Positions 38,169 through 46,162 of a DNA stretch of 64,000 bases are shown piece after piece. This stretch comes from JACPPO01 sp965262505. Its GTDB lineage: Bacteria; Acidobacteriota; Vicinamibacteria; Vicinamibacterales; UBA2999. Numbering within the stretch: position 1 is the first letter of the stretch; the number at the start of each line of letters is the position of its first letter. Below the pieces are notes generated by a model. The model was not told the DNA's origin and made no database searches. It saw only the letters and a list, made by a program, of their open reading frames with translations. The DNA lies in assembly GCA_965262505.1 (NCBI GenBank), contig CBDHFM010000030.1, forward strand, positions 4,402,001 to 4,466,000, given 5' to 3'. Position numbers and translations under genes: made by a program.

Positions 38169-39073
38169 CTACTTTGCTCCTGGCTGGGATCGTCATCGCT
38201 CGTGAAGGTGAAGTCCCGGTACTGGGTATTGCCTTCGGGCGTCTTGAAGACCTCGTTATTGGGGTTCTCTCCGCAATGCCAGAAGTTCATCCTGAGGCTC
38301 GTGTCGGCGTTGGGCACCTGGGTGTAGCGCCGACGCAGGTGCCACGGTTCAAGGTAGAGCGTGGGGTCGTAGATCCATGCGTCGACTTCGATCGTGCCGG
38401 CGTCCACCTTCTCCCAGATCTCCACCGTCTCCATCTGCTCGCTCTGGTCCGGCTGATTCCGTCCCATCGACCTGGCCATGAGCTGATTGGTATGGATCAC
38501 CAGCTTCTGACCGTCCCAGAACCCGACCGAGTCGCCGTAGTAGAGCGGGAAGGTCTCTTCCTCGGGGGGGTGATCGCGTCCATCGGTATAGACGCGACGT
38601 ACGTTGTTCACCGTCTCCGAAGAGAGCCAGGTTTGCTCGGGCCTGACGATGAACTCCCTGAGAAAGGGGATGGCGAGCCAGCGAGGGAAGCCCGGGGGGC
38701 CGCACTGGCTGAGGTTCTCGTCGTAGGAAATGCCCTTCGCGGTGAGCGCGGCCCCCTGCTGCAGCACGGCGGCGGCAGTTGGCGTCAGCTTCGGCAACGC
38801 TCCGCCGGGGCCAGGGCCGAAGAGCGAGCCGCCGCCTCCGGAGGTCCACAACCCGGACCAGTCCGGCAACTGGCTGAAGGGCGGCGACACCTGGCCGCCA
38901 CCCGCGGCCTGCTTCAACGTCTGGTACAGGTCCCACGCCGTCCGGTGCTCGAGCCCCATCTCGTACATGCGCTGCCATGCCGCCTGGGACTGCTGCGCTT
39001 GTGCCTGCGCGATGACGACGGGTGAGGCGACAGCCACGCACGCAAGCACGGCCAATCGTGTGATGCGGGTCAT
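38165..39073 (-). CDS. secreted 'TG-W' family protein partnered with DUF6152
   Basis: 302 residues. Signal peptide (RLAVLACVAVASPVVIAQAQ), DWSGLWTSGGGGSLFG, a proline/glycine stretch, then CGPPGFPRWLAIPF, YYGDSVGFWDGQKLVIHTN, METVEIWEKVDAGTIEVDAWIYDPTLYLEPWHLRRRYTQV. The arrangement follows the family, with SGLW replacing TGVW. It is translationally coupled to the DUF6152 gene. Two Cys (CGPPGF and HCGENP) are in positions shared with several relatives. Function unknown. Confidence 0.78.
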   Translation of the reverse strand: MTRITRLAVLACVAVASPVVIAQAQAQQSQAAWQRMYEMGLEHRTAWDLYQTLKQAAGGGQVSPPFSQLPDWSGLWTSGGGGSLFGPGPGGALPKLTPTAAAVLQQGAALTAKGISYDENLSQCGPPGFPRWLAIPFLREFIVRPEQTWLSSETVNNVRRVYTDGRDHPPEEETFPLYYGDSVGFWDGQKLVIHTNQLMARSMGRNQPDQSEQMETVEIWEKVDAGTIEVDAWIYDPTLYLEPWHLRRRYTQVPNADTSLRMNFWHCGENPNNEVFKTPEGNTQYRDFTFTSDDDPSQEQSR

Positions 39074-39217
39074 TAGCGATGTCCTCGTGTCGAATAGAAA
39101 GGAAAACTACCTGTTCCGGTGCGCCACGATTATACGCACAAGATCAACCGCCTGCTTCGCTTCGGAATGGGCCTCCCTCCCGGCAATCCACAGAGCTACG
39201 CTGCTAAAGTAACGGGC

Positions 39218-40621
39218 ATGCCGCTCCATCGGCGGGCCGCTCTCGTACGACTGTCTCTCGCGACGCTCGTGGGCGGCGCGTTCCTCGTACCGCAGGCCCT
39301 CACGCAGGTCCCGGCCCCCGCCGCCTGGCTCGATCCGTACCGCGAGACGGCCGCCAGCCTGATCCAGGCGTCAACCGGCGACGACTTCGCCTGGCAGCGG
39401 CTTGCGACGCTGACCGACACGTATGGCCATCGTCTCAGTGGATCCGAGAACCTGGACCGTGCGGTTGCGTGGGCCGTCGAGACGATGACCCGCGACGGCC
39501 TCGAGAATGTACGCGCGGAGCCGGTCATGGTGCCTCGCTGGGTCAGGGGACGTGAAAGCGCGGAGATTACGGCCCCGCTAGGGCATTCGCTGACGATCCT
39601 CGGCCTCGGTGGCTCCGTGGGGACCCCGGCGGAGGGCGTCGAGGCCGAAGTGATCGTCGTGCGCAGCTTCACGGACCTTCGGGCGCGCGCGGCGGAGGTC
39701 AAAGGGCGGATCGTCCTGTTCAACGCGCCGTTCACGACCTATCGGGACTCGGTGACGTACCGGACGGGTGGGGCCCGCGCGGCATCGCAGCTTGGCGCGG
39801 TGGCCGCGCTCGTCCGCAGCATTGGACCCACCGGCCTTCGCACGCCACATACGGGAAGCCTGCAGTACGGGCAGGGCGCCGATCCGATTCCTGCCGCTGC
39901 CGTCGCGGCGGAGGACGCGGATCGGATCTCGCGCCTCCGGGCGCAGGGCGTGCCGGTCCGCGTCCGCCTCGCCATGGACGCGCGCTCAGAGGCGGACGTC
40001 GAGTCGGCGAACGTTATCGGTGAAATTCGCGGCAGAGAGCGACCGGAGGAGATCGTGCTGCTCGGCGGCCATCTCGACTCGTGGGATGTCGGTACCGGAG
40101 CCTCGGACGACGCCGTCGGCTGCATCATCGCGTGGGAGGCCGCGCGCCTCATGGTACGGCTCGGTATCCGGCCGCGCCGCACCGTTCGTATCGTCCTCTG
40201 GACGAACGAAGAGAATGGCTTGCGGGGAGCCACCGCGTACGCGGCCAGGTACGCCTCGCATGCCGCCGACCACGTCCTGGCGATCGAATCCGACTCCGGA
40301 GTGTTCGATCCGGCAAGCGTTGGGTTTTCCGGCAGCGCCGCCGCTCGATCCGTGGTTCGCGATATCGGCACGCTGCTCACACCGATCGGGCTGGAGGAGA
40401 TCGGCGGGGGCGGAGGCGGTGCCGACATCAGCCCGATCGCGCAGGCAGGCCGCGTGCCGATGCTGGCGTACCTGGGGAACCCAGCCCGCTACTTTGCGAT
40501 CCACCACACGCCGGCCGACACGGTCGAGCGCATCGCGCCAGAGGAAGTGTCGAAGGCGGCCGCGGCACTCGCGGTCATCGCGTACGTCGCCGCCGAGATG
40601 CCGGAGCGGCTCCCGCGCTGA
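39218..40621 (+). CDS. exported M28-family zinc aminopeptidase
   Basis: 467 residues from ATG 39218, the start of a signal peptide (RRAALVRLSLATLVGGAFLVPQALT); a frame extending to 39119 adds 33 residues before it. An apical PA-like insertion (~90-230) precedes the peptidase domain. Metal-binding and catalytic residues are visible: LLGGHLDSWDVG (His, Asp), TGASDDAVG (bridging Asp), WTNEENGLRG (catalytic Glu pair), AIESDSGVF (Asp) and YFAIHHTPADTVE (final His). It trims peptides outside the cytoplasm. Single-gene unit, with an inverted-repeat element 10 bp after its stop. Confidence 0.92.
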   Translation: MPLHRRAALVRLSLATLVGGAFLVPQALTQVPAPAAWLDPYRETAASLIQASTGDDFAWQRLATLTDTYGHRLSGSENLDRAVAWAVETMTRDGLENVRAEPVMVPRWVRGRESAEITAPLGHSLTILGLGGSVGTPAEGVEAEVIVVRSFTDLRARAAEVKGRIVLFNAPFTTYRDSVTYRTGGARAASQLGAVAALVRSIGPTGLRTPHTGSLQYGQGADPIPAAAVAAEDADRISRLRAQGVPVRVRLAMDARSEADVESANVIGEIRGRERPEEIVLLGGHLDSWDVGTGASDDAVGCIIAWEAARLMVRLGIRPRRTVRIVLWTNEENGLRGATAYAARYASHAADHVLAIESDSGVFDPASVGFSGSAAARSVVRDIGTLLTPIGLEEIGGGGGGADISPIAQAGRVPMLAYLGNPARYFAIHHTPADTVERIAPEEVSKAAAALAVIAYVAAEMPERLPR

Positions 40622-40631
40622 TAGGCGTCTA

Positions 40632-40795
40632 TAGCAGCCCGTGGTGAAAGTCCGCCTGCATTCGACGAACGATGCATCCTCGTGGCCTGCGTTGCTCCTC
40701 CTTCAAATACAGGCGGTATTCTCGGTCGTCGCGCCTTGTCCTCGAGGCGCCTCGCTCGTCTCGGTGCGACGCCGGACTTTCACCACGGACTGCTA
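40632..40795 (-). repeat. 164-bp inverted-repeat element (copy B)
   Basis: Terminal inverted repeats of 23 bp with one mismatch, TAGCAGYCCGTGGTGAAAGT at each outer end, enclose a core (40686-40739) that on the minus strand reads like copy A at 20724: AAGGCGCGACGA, GAGAATACC, GTATT, GAGGAGCAACGCAG. The hairpin AATAC-CGCCT-GTATT is one pair longer than in copy A. Same length, different TIR sequence. The IS701-type element begins two bases after it. Confidence 0.8.
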
Positions 40796-40806
40796 GTACT
40801 ACTTTG

Positions 40807-41562
40807 TCAGATTTGCAGTTTGACGTCTTTGAGCTTGAGCATCCACTTCAGGTAGTGCGGTTGCGTCATGAAGAAATGGGCGGTCAGCACTTCCTGGATG
40901 ATGGCGCGGACGCGCGGCAGCGTGAGATGTGTCTGTCCCCGTCGGCGGCGTTCCATCTGGAGAAAGCTGTAGGCGAGGGCGGTCAGCGCCACGTGACGTT
41001 GCCAGCCCGGCAGGCTGCGGCCTTCGAAGTGGTCGAGCCCAATCTCGTCCTTGAGCTCCTGGTATTGCTGCTCGATCGCCCAGCGCTGATGCGCGAGGCG
41101 CACGAGGCCGCGCAGCGCGGTGGTGGCGGGCAGATCGACCAAGTAGTACTTGGTGACAGGCGTTGCGCCGAGGTCGCGTTGACACAACAACCACACCTCG
41201 GGGGCGAGCCGTCGGCCCTCGCGCCAGTCGTGGGCGGGCGTGACCCGTACGGCACAGAAGCGGGCGCGCCACGGGGGATGCGTGCCGTTGCGCCACGACA
41301 CGAGCCGCCACTGGCGAGGCGCTTGCGTGGCGGCCCAGGCCCGCGCTTCGACGGTCTGTGTACCGACCGGTAGGCCGTGCCGCGTGCGCGGACGGCCGCG
41401 GCCCGTCGGCGGCGGCGGCGTCTCGAGGGCCGGCGTTCCACGGAAGACCTTGAGATCGGACGACACCCCCAACGCGTAGGACAGTTTGGCCCGATGCAGC
41501 GTTCGCCGCAGCGTGGCGTTGTCGCCGAACTCGGCATCCCCCAACACGGCGGTCACCGTCAC
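40807..41562 (-). pseudogene. IS701-type transposase, C-terminal part (split gene)
   Basis: Continues the N-terminal part at 42936-43510 after removal of the IS3 insertion: ...TVTA joins VLGDAEFGDN. It carries the second Asp (GDAEFGDN) and the glutamate region HQRWAIEQQYQELKDEIGLDHFEGR of the DDE catalytic site, then the C-terminus ending KLKDVKLQI. Together the two parts would give ~443 residues, normal for IS701 transposases. The visible upstream extension to 41625 belongs to the inserted element. Confidence 0.85.
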
Positions 41563-41602
41563 TGTACCGCCACGGATTTCTTGGACAGCCGGGTGAGTGT
41601 AT

Positions 41603-42508
41603 TCACGCGGCCGTGGTGAGCGCAACCGCGCGACGGACGACGGCGGGTGCGCGGAAGCCGAGTCGCTCGATCAACCACTGCTGGTTATAGGTCTCCTTGA
41701 AGGTGCGCAGCGCCTGCTGCAAGTCCTCGACATCCGTAAAGTGGCGCACCCACAGCAGCTGTTCCTTGAGGGTGCGGAAGAACCGTTCGATGCAGCCGTT
41801 CCCCTCGGGCTGGCGGACGAAGGCCGGTGATGACACGATGCCGAGGAACCGGAGCTCGGCGTGAAAGTCGTTGCTCATGTACTGACTGCCGTGGTCGTGG
41901 CGCATCGTGAGCCCGCTCGCCACGCCGGCGGCCATCGTCCCGAAGTGATCTCGGACGCCCTGGCGCACCGGCTCCAACGCCTCGAAGCGCGTGCCGTACT
42001 TCGCCGCGTGTAGTCCCACACATTCGGCCGTGCAGTGATCGATCGCCCCGACGATCGTGACGTGGCCGTCCGCCAGCGTCACGGTGGCCGTCGCATCGGT
42101 GCCCCACATCACGTTGGGACTGGCGGTGACGATGGTGCCGTCGTGGGGACGGGCGGCGACCGGCGTGGGCAGCCGCGCAGGGCCGAGCAAGTCGGCAGCG
42201 CGCATCACGACCAACGTCCGACGTTTCGACGTGCGCAGCCCCTGCACCCGCAAGCGCGCCCAGATCTTGCGGTGCCCTTCGCCGTGGAACGGACTCGCGG
42301 CGATCACGGCCCGGACCGCGGCCGTCAGCGCCGCATCCGACTGGGGCGGCTTGGGTCCGCGCTTGGCCACCGGCGTCGGCCGGGCGCGCCGGGTCCGTTG
42401 CGCGTAGACCGTCGAGCGCGGCACCTGCCACACGCGCGTGACGCGGGCGATGCCGTACGGCCGGTGGGTGGAGGGCGAAGTCTCGTGACGCATCGCTTCG
42501 ACCTCCAC
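41603..42508 (-). CDS. IS3-type OrfB transposase (made as OrfAB by -1 frameshift)
   Basis: 301 residues as an open frame from GTG 42508. Integrase core with DDE residues: MWGTDATATVTLADGHVTIVGAIDHCTAECVG (first Asp), MRHDHGSQYMSNDF (second Asp), RQPEGNGCIERFFRTLKEQLLW (Glu). The N-terminal HTH_21-like part is SPFHGEGHRKIWARLRVQG. The frame joins OrfA through the slippery heptamer at 42514-42520, so the working transposase is probably the OrfAB fusion. No defect seen. Confidence 0.88.
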   Translation of the reverse strand: MEVEAMRHETSPSTHRPYGIARVTRVWQVPRSTVYAQRTRRARPTPVAKRGPKPPQSDAALTAAVRAVIAASPFHGEGHRKIWARLRVQGLRTSKRRTLVVMRAADLLGPARLPTPVAARPHDGTIVTASPNVMWGTDATATVTLADGHVTIVGAIDHCTAECVGLHAAKYGTRFEALEPVRQGVRDHFGTMAAGVASGLTMRHDHGSQYMSNDFHAELRFLGIVSSPAFVRQPEGNGCIERFFRTLKEQLLWVRHFTDVEDLQQALRTFKETYNQQWLIERLGFRAPAVVRRAVALTTAA

Positions 42509-42882
42509 CAGCCCAAAGGGCGGCCGGCCTCCAGGTGTCGAATCTTCTCGGCCAGCAACGCCTTGTCGGTGGCGAGATCCGCCACGACGCGCTTGAGCCG
42601 CCGCGTGTCCGCGCCCTCGACGGCGACCTCGCGATGCTTGAGGCGGGCCTCACCGCCGGCCACGAAGTCGTCACGCCACTGCGAGAGCTTCGCCGCCGTC
42701 ACGCCATGGCGACGACTGAGGCTCTCGAGTGATTCCCCCTTGAGGACCTCGATGACCACGGAGACTTTTCGTCGCGCGGACCACCGCCCCGTGCCGGCGA
42801 GCGCCCACGAGGCTGAGGCCTCTGCGGTCGCCCTCCGGGCTCTCTCCGAGGCCTCAGCCTCGTGCTGTTTTCCCTTGGACAT
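42325..42882 (-). CDS. IS3-type OrfA (HTH protein)
   Basis: The zero-frame product has 185 residues. The first ~125 are genuine OrfA: KVSVVIEVLKGESLESLSRRHGVTAAKLSQWRDDFVAGGEARL (helix-turn-helix) and RRLKRVVADLATDKALLAEKIRHLE (leucine zipper). Past the slippery site the frame continues ~60 residues over orfB sequence without a natural look (Pro/Arg-rich), so the unslipped product carries a nonsense tail. The N-terminus (EAEASERARRATAEASASWALAG) precedes the HTH. Confidence 0.78.
   Translation of the reverse strand: MSKGKQHEAEASERARRATAEASASWALAGTGRWSARRKVSVVIEVLKGESLESLSRRHGVTAAKLSQWRDDFVAGGEARLKHREVAVEGADTRRLKRVVADLATDKALLAEKIRHLEAGRPLGWWRSKRCVTRLRPPPTGRTASPASRACGRCRARRSTRNGPGAPGRRRWPSADPSRPSRMRR
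42514..42520 (-). promoter_or_regulatory. programmed -1 frameshift heptamer C CCT TTG
   Basis: Read on the minus strand the OrfA codons are CGC CCT TTG. This is an X XXY YYZ heptamer in the zero frame, and slipping back one base gives CCC TTT GGG CTG GTG GAG GTC, exactly the OrfB frame. IS3 elements usually use A-rich sites; this C/T version is unusual. Confidence 0.6.
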
Positions 42883-42935
42883 AACTCATTCTCCTTCTCG
42901 CAGAAGGCTGTCCAAAGAAATCGTGGGGCGCGGGA

Positions 42936-43510
<575 letters not shown>

Positions 43511-43612
43511 CGCACGGCAGCGTATCGAACTCGCGGAATTTGTACAATGCCCTCAAAAGTGATCACTCTCGAATCCACTCGGCAATTCGTCAATCTGACA
43601 AAGTAGTACTAA

Positions 43613-44915
43613 GGGCTTGTCAGACAATTACTGACTTTTGTGTTCTCGGAGCAGCGGGATGGATCGTGTAGTTCCAGTCGCCGTGAAAGCGATGCCGCTC
43701 GAGGCGTACCGTCGCCAGCTGCGCATCGGTGACGGTGAGGCCACCCGGGTATGGGCCGCGGTCGAGTTCCGACCGAACGCGGAGTCCGGACCGACTGTGC
43801 GTCGAGCCAATGAGGCTCACGATCGTGGCCAAGTCGACGAGTGGGGTGCCGCGCCAATTCATCGCGATGTGCGAGAACACCCGATGCTCGATCTTGTTCC
43901 ACTTGCTCGTACCCGGCGGAAAGTGACAGACCGTGATCACCAAGCCCGTCCGATTGGCCAGACGCGGCAGTTCCCACTTCCACAACCGGAGGCGCGCCCC
44001 GTTGCTCCCGCCTGCATCCGCCGTGATCAACAGCGACTGGGCTTGTCGATACGCCGGGCGACCCATGTGCTGCCACCAACGCTGGATCGACCGTACCGCG
44101 AAGCTCGCGGTGTCGTGATCGATCCCGACACGCACCCAGCCTTCGTTGCGATGCAGATCGTAGATGCCATGCGGAATGGCCTTCCCGCCCGTGGTGGCGG
44201 TGGCCGGGATCACGAAGTCGTGGACCTGTACCCGCTGCGGCGTCTTCGCCGGGCGCCAGGTGCGGCCCGCGTTCTTGAACGCGCCGACCAGCTCCTTCTT
44301 CTTGGTGTCCACCGAAATCGTCGGCTGCTGTTGCCGTTGCGCGCGTCGCACGCGCCGGGCGATGTACCGAAACTGCGCGTCCCGATCGACATGCTGGCGG
44401 CCCTCACGAGTCTTGGCGTTGCCCTGCAGGCTGTAGCCCAGTCCGTGCAACAACTCGGCGACCACCGTGTGGCTGACGCGGTGGCCCAGACCGTCGAGCG
44501 CCACCGCCAACGTCCGTGCGCTCTGGCACGTCCACCGCAGCGGCGAGTCGGGATCGCCGGGGGCGGTCGGCTCAACCAACGCATCCAAATCGCGCAGCAG
44601 CGTCGCGTCGAGATCGATCGCGCGCTTGCGGCCGCCGCCCGCCCTTCGCGTCCGGCCGCCCGCGAGCGGCTCGTCCGCCGTCAATTCACGCAAACCGCGC
44701 TGGATGGTCGATGTCGCGATACCCGTGGCTCGGGCGACCAGCGCCGTGCCGCCATAACCGATCGCCTGGGCCTCAGTCGCCGCCCACACCCGGCGCGATC
44801 GCTCCGTGAGCACGGGCGCCAGCGCTGCATGCTTTGCCCGCAGGGTGGCCACCTCCACGGGCGCAGCGTACTACTCGCCGATCAACAGTACAAGCAGTTA
44901 TTTCCTTACAGGCTC
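43613..44915 (-). mobile_element. complete ISAzo13-type insertion sequence
   Basis: 1,303 bp. Imperfect terminal inverted repeats GGGCTTGTCAGACAATTACT (43613, plus strand) and GAGCCTGTAAGGAAATAACT (44915, minus strand). Both sides are flanked by TAA (43610-43612 and 44916-44918), a likely 3-bp target duplication. It inserted at the right edge of the IS701-type element. The copy at 1-693 is in opposite orientation. Confidence 0.85.
43620..44858 (-). CDS. ISAzo13-type DDE transposase, complete
   Basis: 412 residues, the family's normal size. N-terminal winged-helix part (EVATLRAKHAALAPVLTERSRRVWAATEAQAIGYGG, IATSTIQRGLREL), a basic linker (GGRTRRAGGGRKRAI), then the catalytic core with ISVDTKKKELVGAFKNAG, TADAGGSNG and HFPPGTSKWNKIEHR. 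The stop lies eight bases inside the element's 3' end. Apparently intact, hence possibly active. Confidence 0.92.
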   Translation of the reverse strand: MEVATLRAKHAALAPVLTERSRRVWAATEAQAIGYGGTALVARATGIATSTIQRGLRELTADEPLAGGRTRRAGGGRKRAIDLDATLLRDLDALVEPTAPGDPDSPLRWTCQSARTLAVALDGLGHRVSHTVVAELLHGLGYSLQGNAKTREGRQHVDRDAQFRYIARRVRRAQRQQQPTISVDTKKKELVGAFKNAGRTWRPAKTPQRVQVHDFVIPATATTGGKAIPHGIYDLHRNEGWVRVGIDHDTASFAVRSIQRWWQHMGRPAYRQAQSLLITADAGGSNGARLRLWKWELPRLANRTGLVITVCHFPPGTSKWNKIEHRVFSHIAMNWRGTPLVDLATIVSLIGSTHSRSGLRVRSELDRGPYPGGLTVTDAQLATVRLERHRFHGDWNYTIHPAAPRTQKSVIV

Positions 44916-44934
44916 TAAGGCCGGTCGGTACGGG

Positions 44935-45996
44935 TTAGCGGAGTTCGGTAAGGGTGGCTTCGAGGACGCGGGTCTGGCGCGGGGCTCGTTGCCACTGCAC
45001 CAGGATCGGGCTCTGGTACGTGCCCTCAATCAAGCCGTGCGTGCCGTCCTCGCGCTCCGCCACGAGCAGGCTCACGGATCGCCGCATCCGGAAGAAGCGG
45101 GCGGCCGGCACCGCGAGGGTGCGCGCCAGCACCTTCTCCACGATGGACCCGCGCAAGCCGAGCGTATCGAGACTCTTGTTGAGAACGCGCACGAAGTCGT
45201 ACTTCGCGTAGCCAAGAGTCTTGGCGGGCACCGCACGCGGATTCGCCAGCGCGTGACGACTCTTCTCCGCGAAGAATCGCAGCGGGTTGCGCAGTACGTC
45301 GGCAAGGTCGTACTTCATCAGTAACGTTTCGTACTCGTTGACCGTCAGCGCCGAGTGGCGCTCGGACGGGTCGAGCACGATGTGCAGTCGTCCCTTGCCG
45401 ACGCCGGCGCTCGTGACCAGTTCCGAGAGGCTGTCATACAGGCCCAGGCGTGGATCCTTCAGATTCACTGAATCGATCGGATGCGCCGACACCGGCACTT
45501 CGATGCGTGTCGTACGGACGACGCGCTCGCCGTGGAAGCCGACCAGACGGGTCAGCCGCCGGCGCGGCCGCCCTTCGACCACACCGTCGAGGTCGACGAA
45601 AAAGACAGACTCTCCCACCCGGTTCGGGTGGGTGACGCACGGACGCAGACCGCCCGCGATGAACGCCAGGTGGGAGTCGGCGTTTCGCGGTTCGACCGCG
45701 CGCTGCCGCGGATTCAGGTCATCGCGGCGCTCGAGCCGGTCGTGCTCGTATCCGGCGCCTTCGGGGAACAGCGCCCGAAACGCCTCGAGGTAATTCGGAA
45801 GGTGCTCGGGGCTGAGCCGCGCCGTCAGGCTCCGATCGAGGAAGCCGGCGGTGGTATGCGACGACCAGTACAGGCAGTGCGGGTAGGTGGCGAACGCCTC
45901 GTGTTCCGCCGCGAAATGGGAGCGCAGTTCGACTAGGTCGAACCGAGCCTTCGGAAGAAGCTCCAGCGTAACGTCGAGCGGCTTTGACCTCATCAA
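44935..45996 (-). CDS. protein of unknown function with YjbQ (UPF0047)-like N-terminal half
   Basis: 353 residues, no signal peptide. The N-terminal ~150 residues resemble the YjbQ fold: RFDLVELRSHF, YWSSHTTAGFLDRSL (YjbQ has HTTAS), YEHDRLERRDD, NADSHLAFIAGG (YjbQ has paHI..aL.G) and ESVFFVDLDGVVEG, with the His residues that form the YjbQ active site retained. The remaining ~200 residues (HGERVVRTTRIEVPVSAHPIDSVNLKDPRLGLYDSLSELV, then YDLADVLRNPLRFFAEKSRHAL and FVRVLNKSLDTLGL) match nothing I know. YjbQ proteins have weak thiamine-phosphate synthase activity. It is divergent from the TamB-BamA gene and ends 20 bp from an insertion sequence. Confidence 0.55.
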   Translation of the reverse strand: MMRSKPLDVTLELLPKARFDLVELRSHFAAEHEAFATYPHCLYWSSHTTAGFLDRSLTARLSPEHLPNYLEAFRALFPEGAGYEHDRLERRDDLNPRQRAVEPRNADSHLAFIAGGLRPCVTHPNRVGESVFFVDLDGVVEGRPRRRLTRLVGFHGERVVRTTRIEVPVSAHPIDSVNLKDPRLGLYDSLSELVTSAGVGKGRLHIVLDPSERHSALTVNEYETLLMKYDLADVLRNPLRFFAEKSRHALANPRAVPAKTLGYAKYDFVRVLNKSLDTLGLRGSIVEKVLARTLAVPAARFFRMRRSVSLLVAEREDGTHGLIEGTYQSPILVQWQRAPRQTRVLEATLTELR

Positions 45997-46041
45997 GCTC
46001 TGGTTGGGCGCGCGAGCGACACGCTAGGGTAACACACTCGA

Positions 46042-46060
46042 ACGGGCCGTTTCGGCCGTT
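46042..46060 (+). other. hairpin upstream of the TamB-BamA gene
   Basis: GGCCG-TTT-CGGCC (46045-46057) with AAC/GTT extending it across one bulged base, followed by TTTCTTCC. It is terminator-like when read toward the TamB-BamA gene, yet no gene ends before it. It might attenuate the downstream gene or be incidental. Confidence 0.3.
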
Positions 46061-46162
46061 TCTTCCGTCGACATGCCGACGGCCGACCACCTGTCGCCGA
46101 CTGTTGTGTCTGTGGCGGAGCACCTGCGCGGCGGAGGGCGTCCATCGTACGATGAAGGCTGG

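Noticed and set aside
46042..46060. Terminator before the TamB-BamA gene
   Set aside because: The hairpin has the shape, but the genes on either side are divergent and none ends there, so I list it only as a hairpin.
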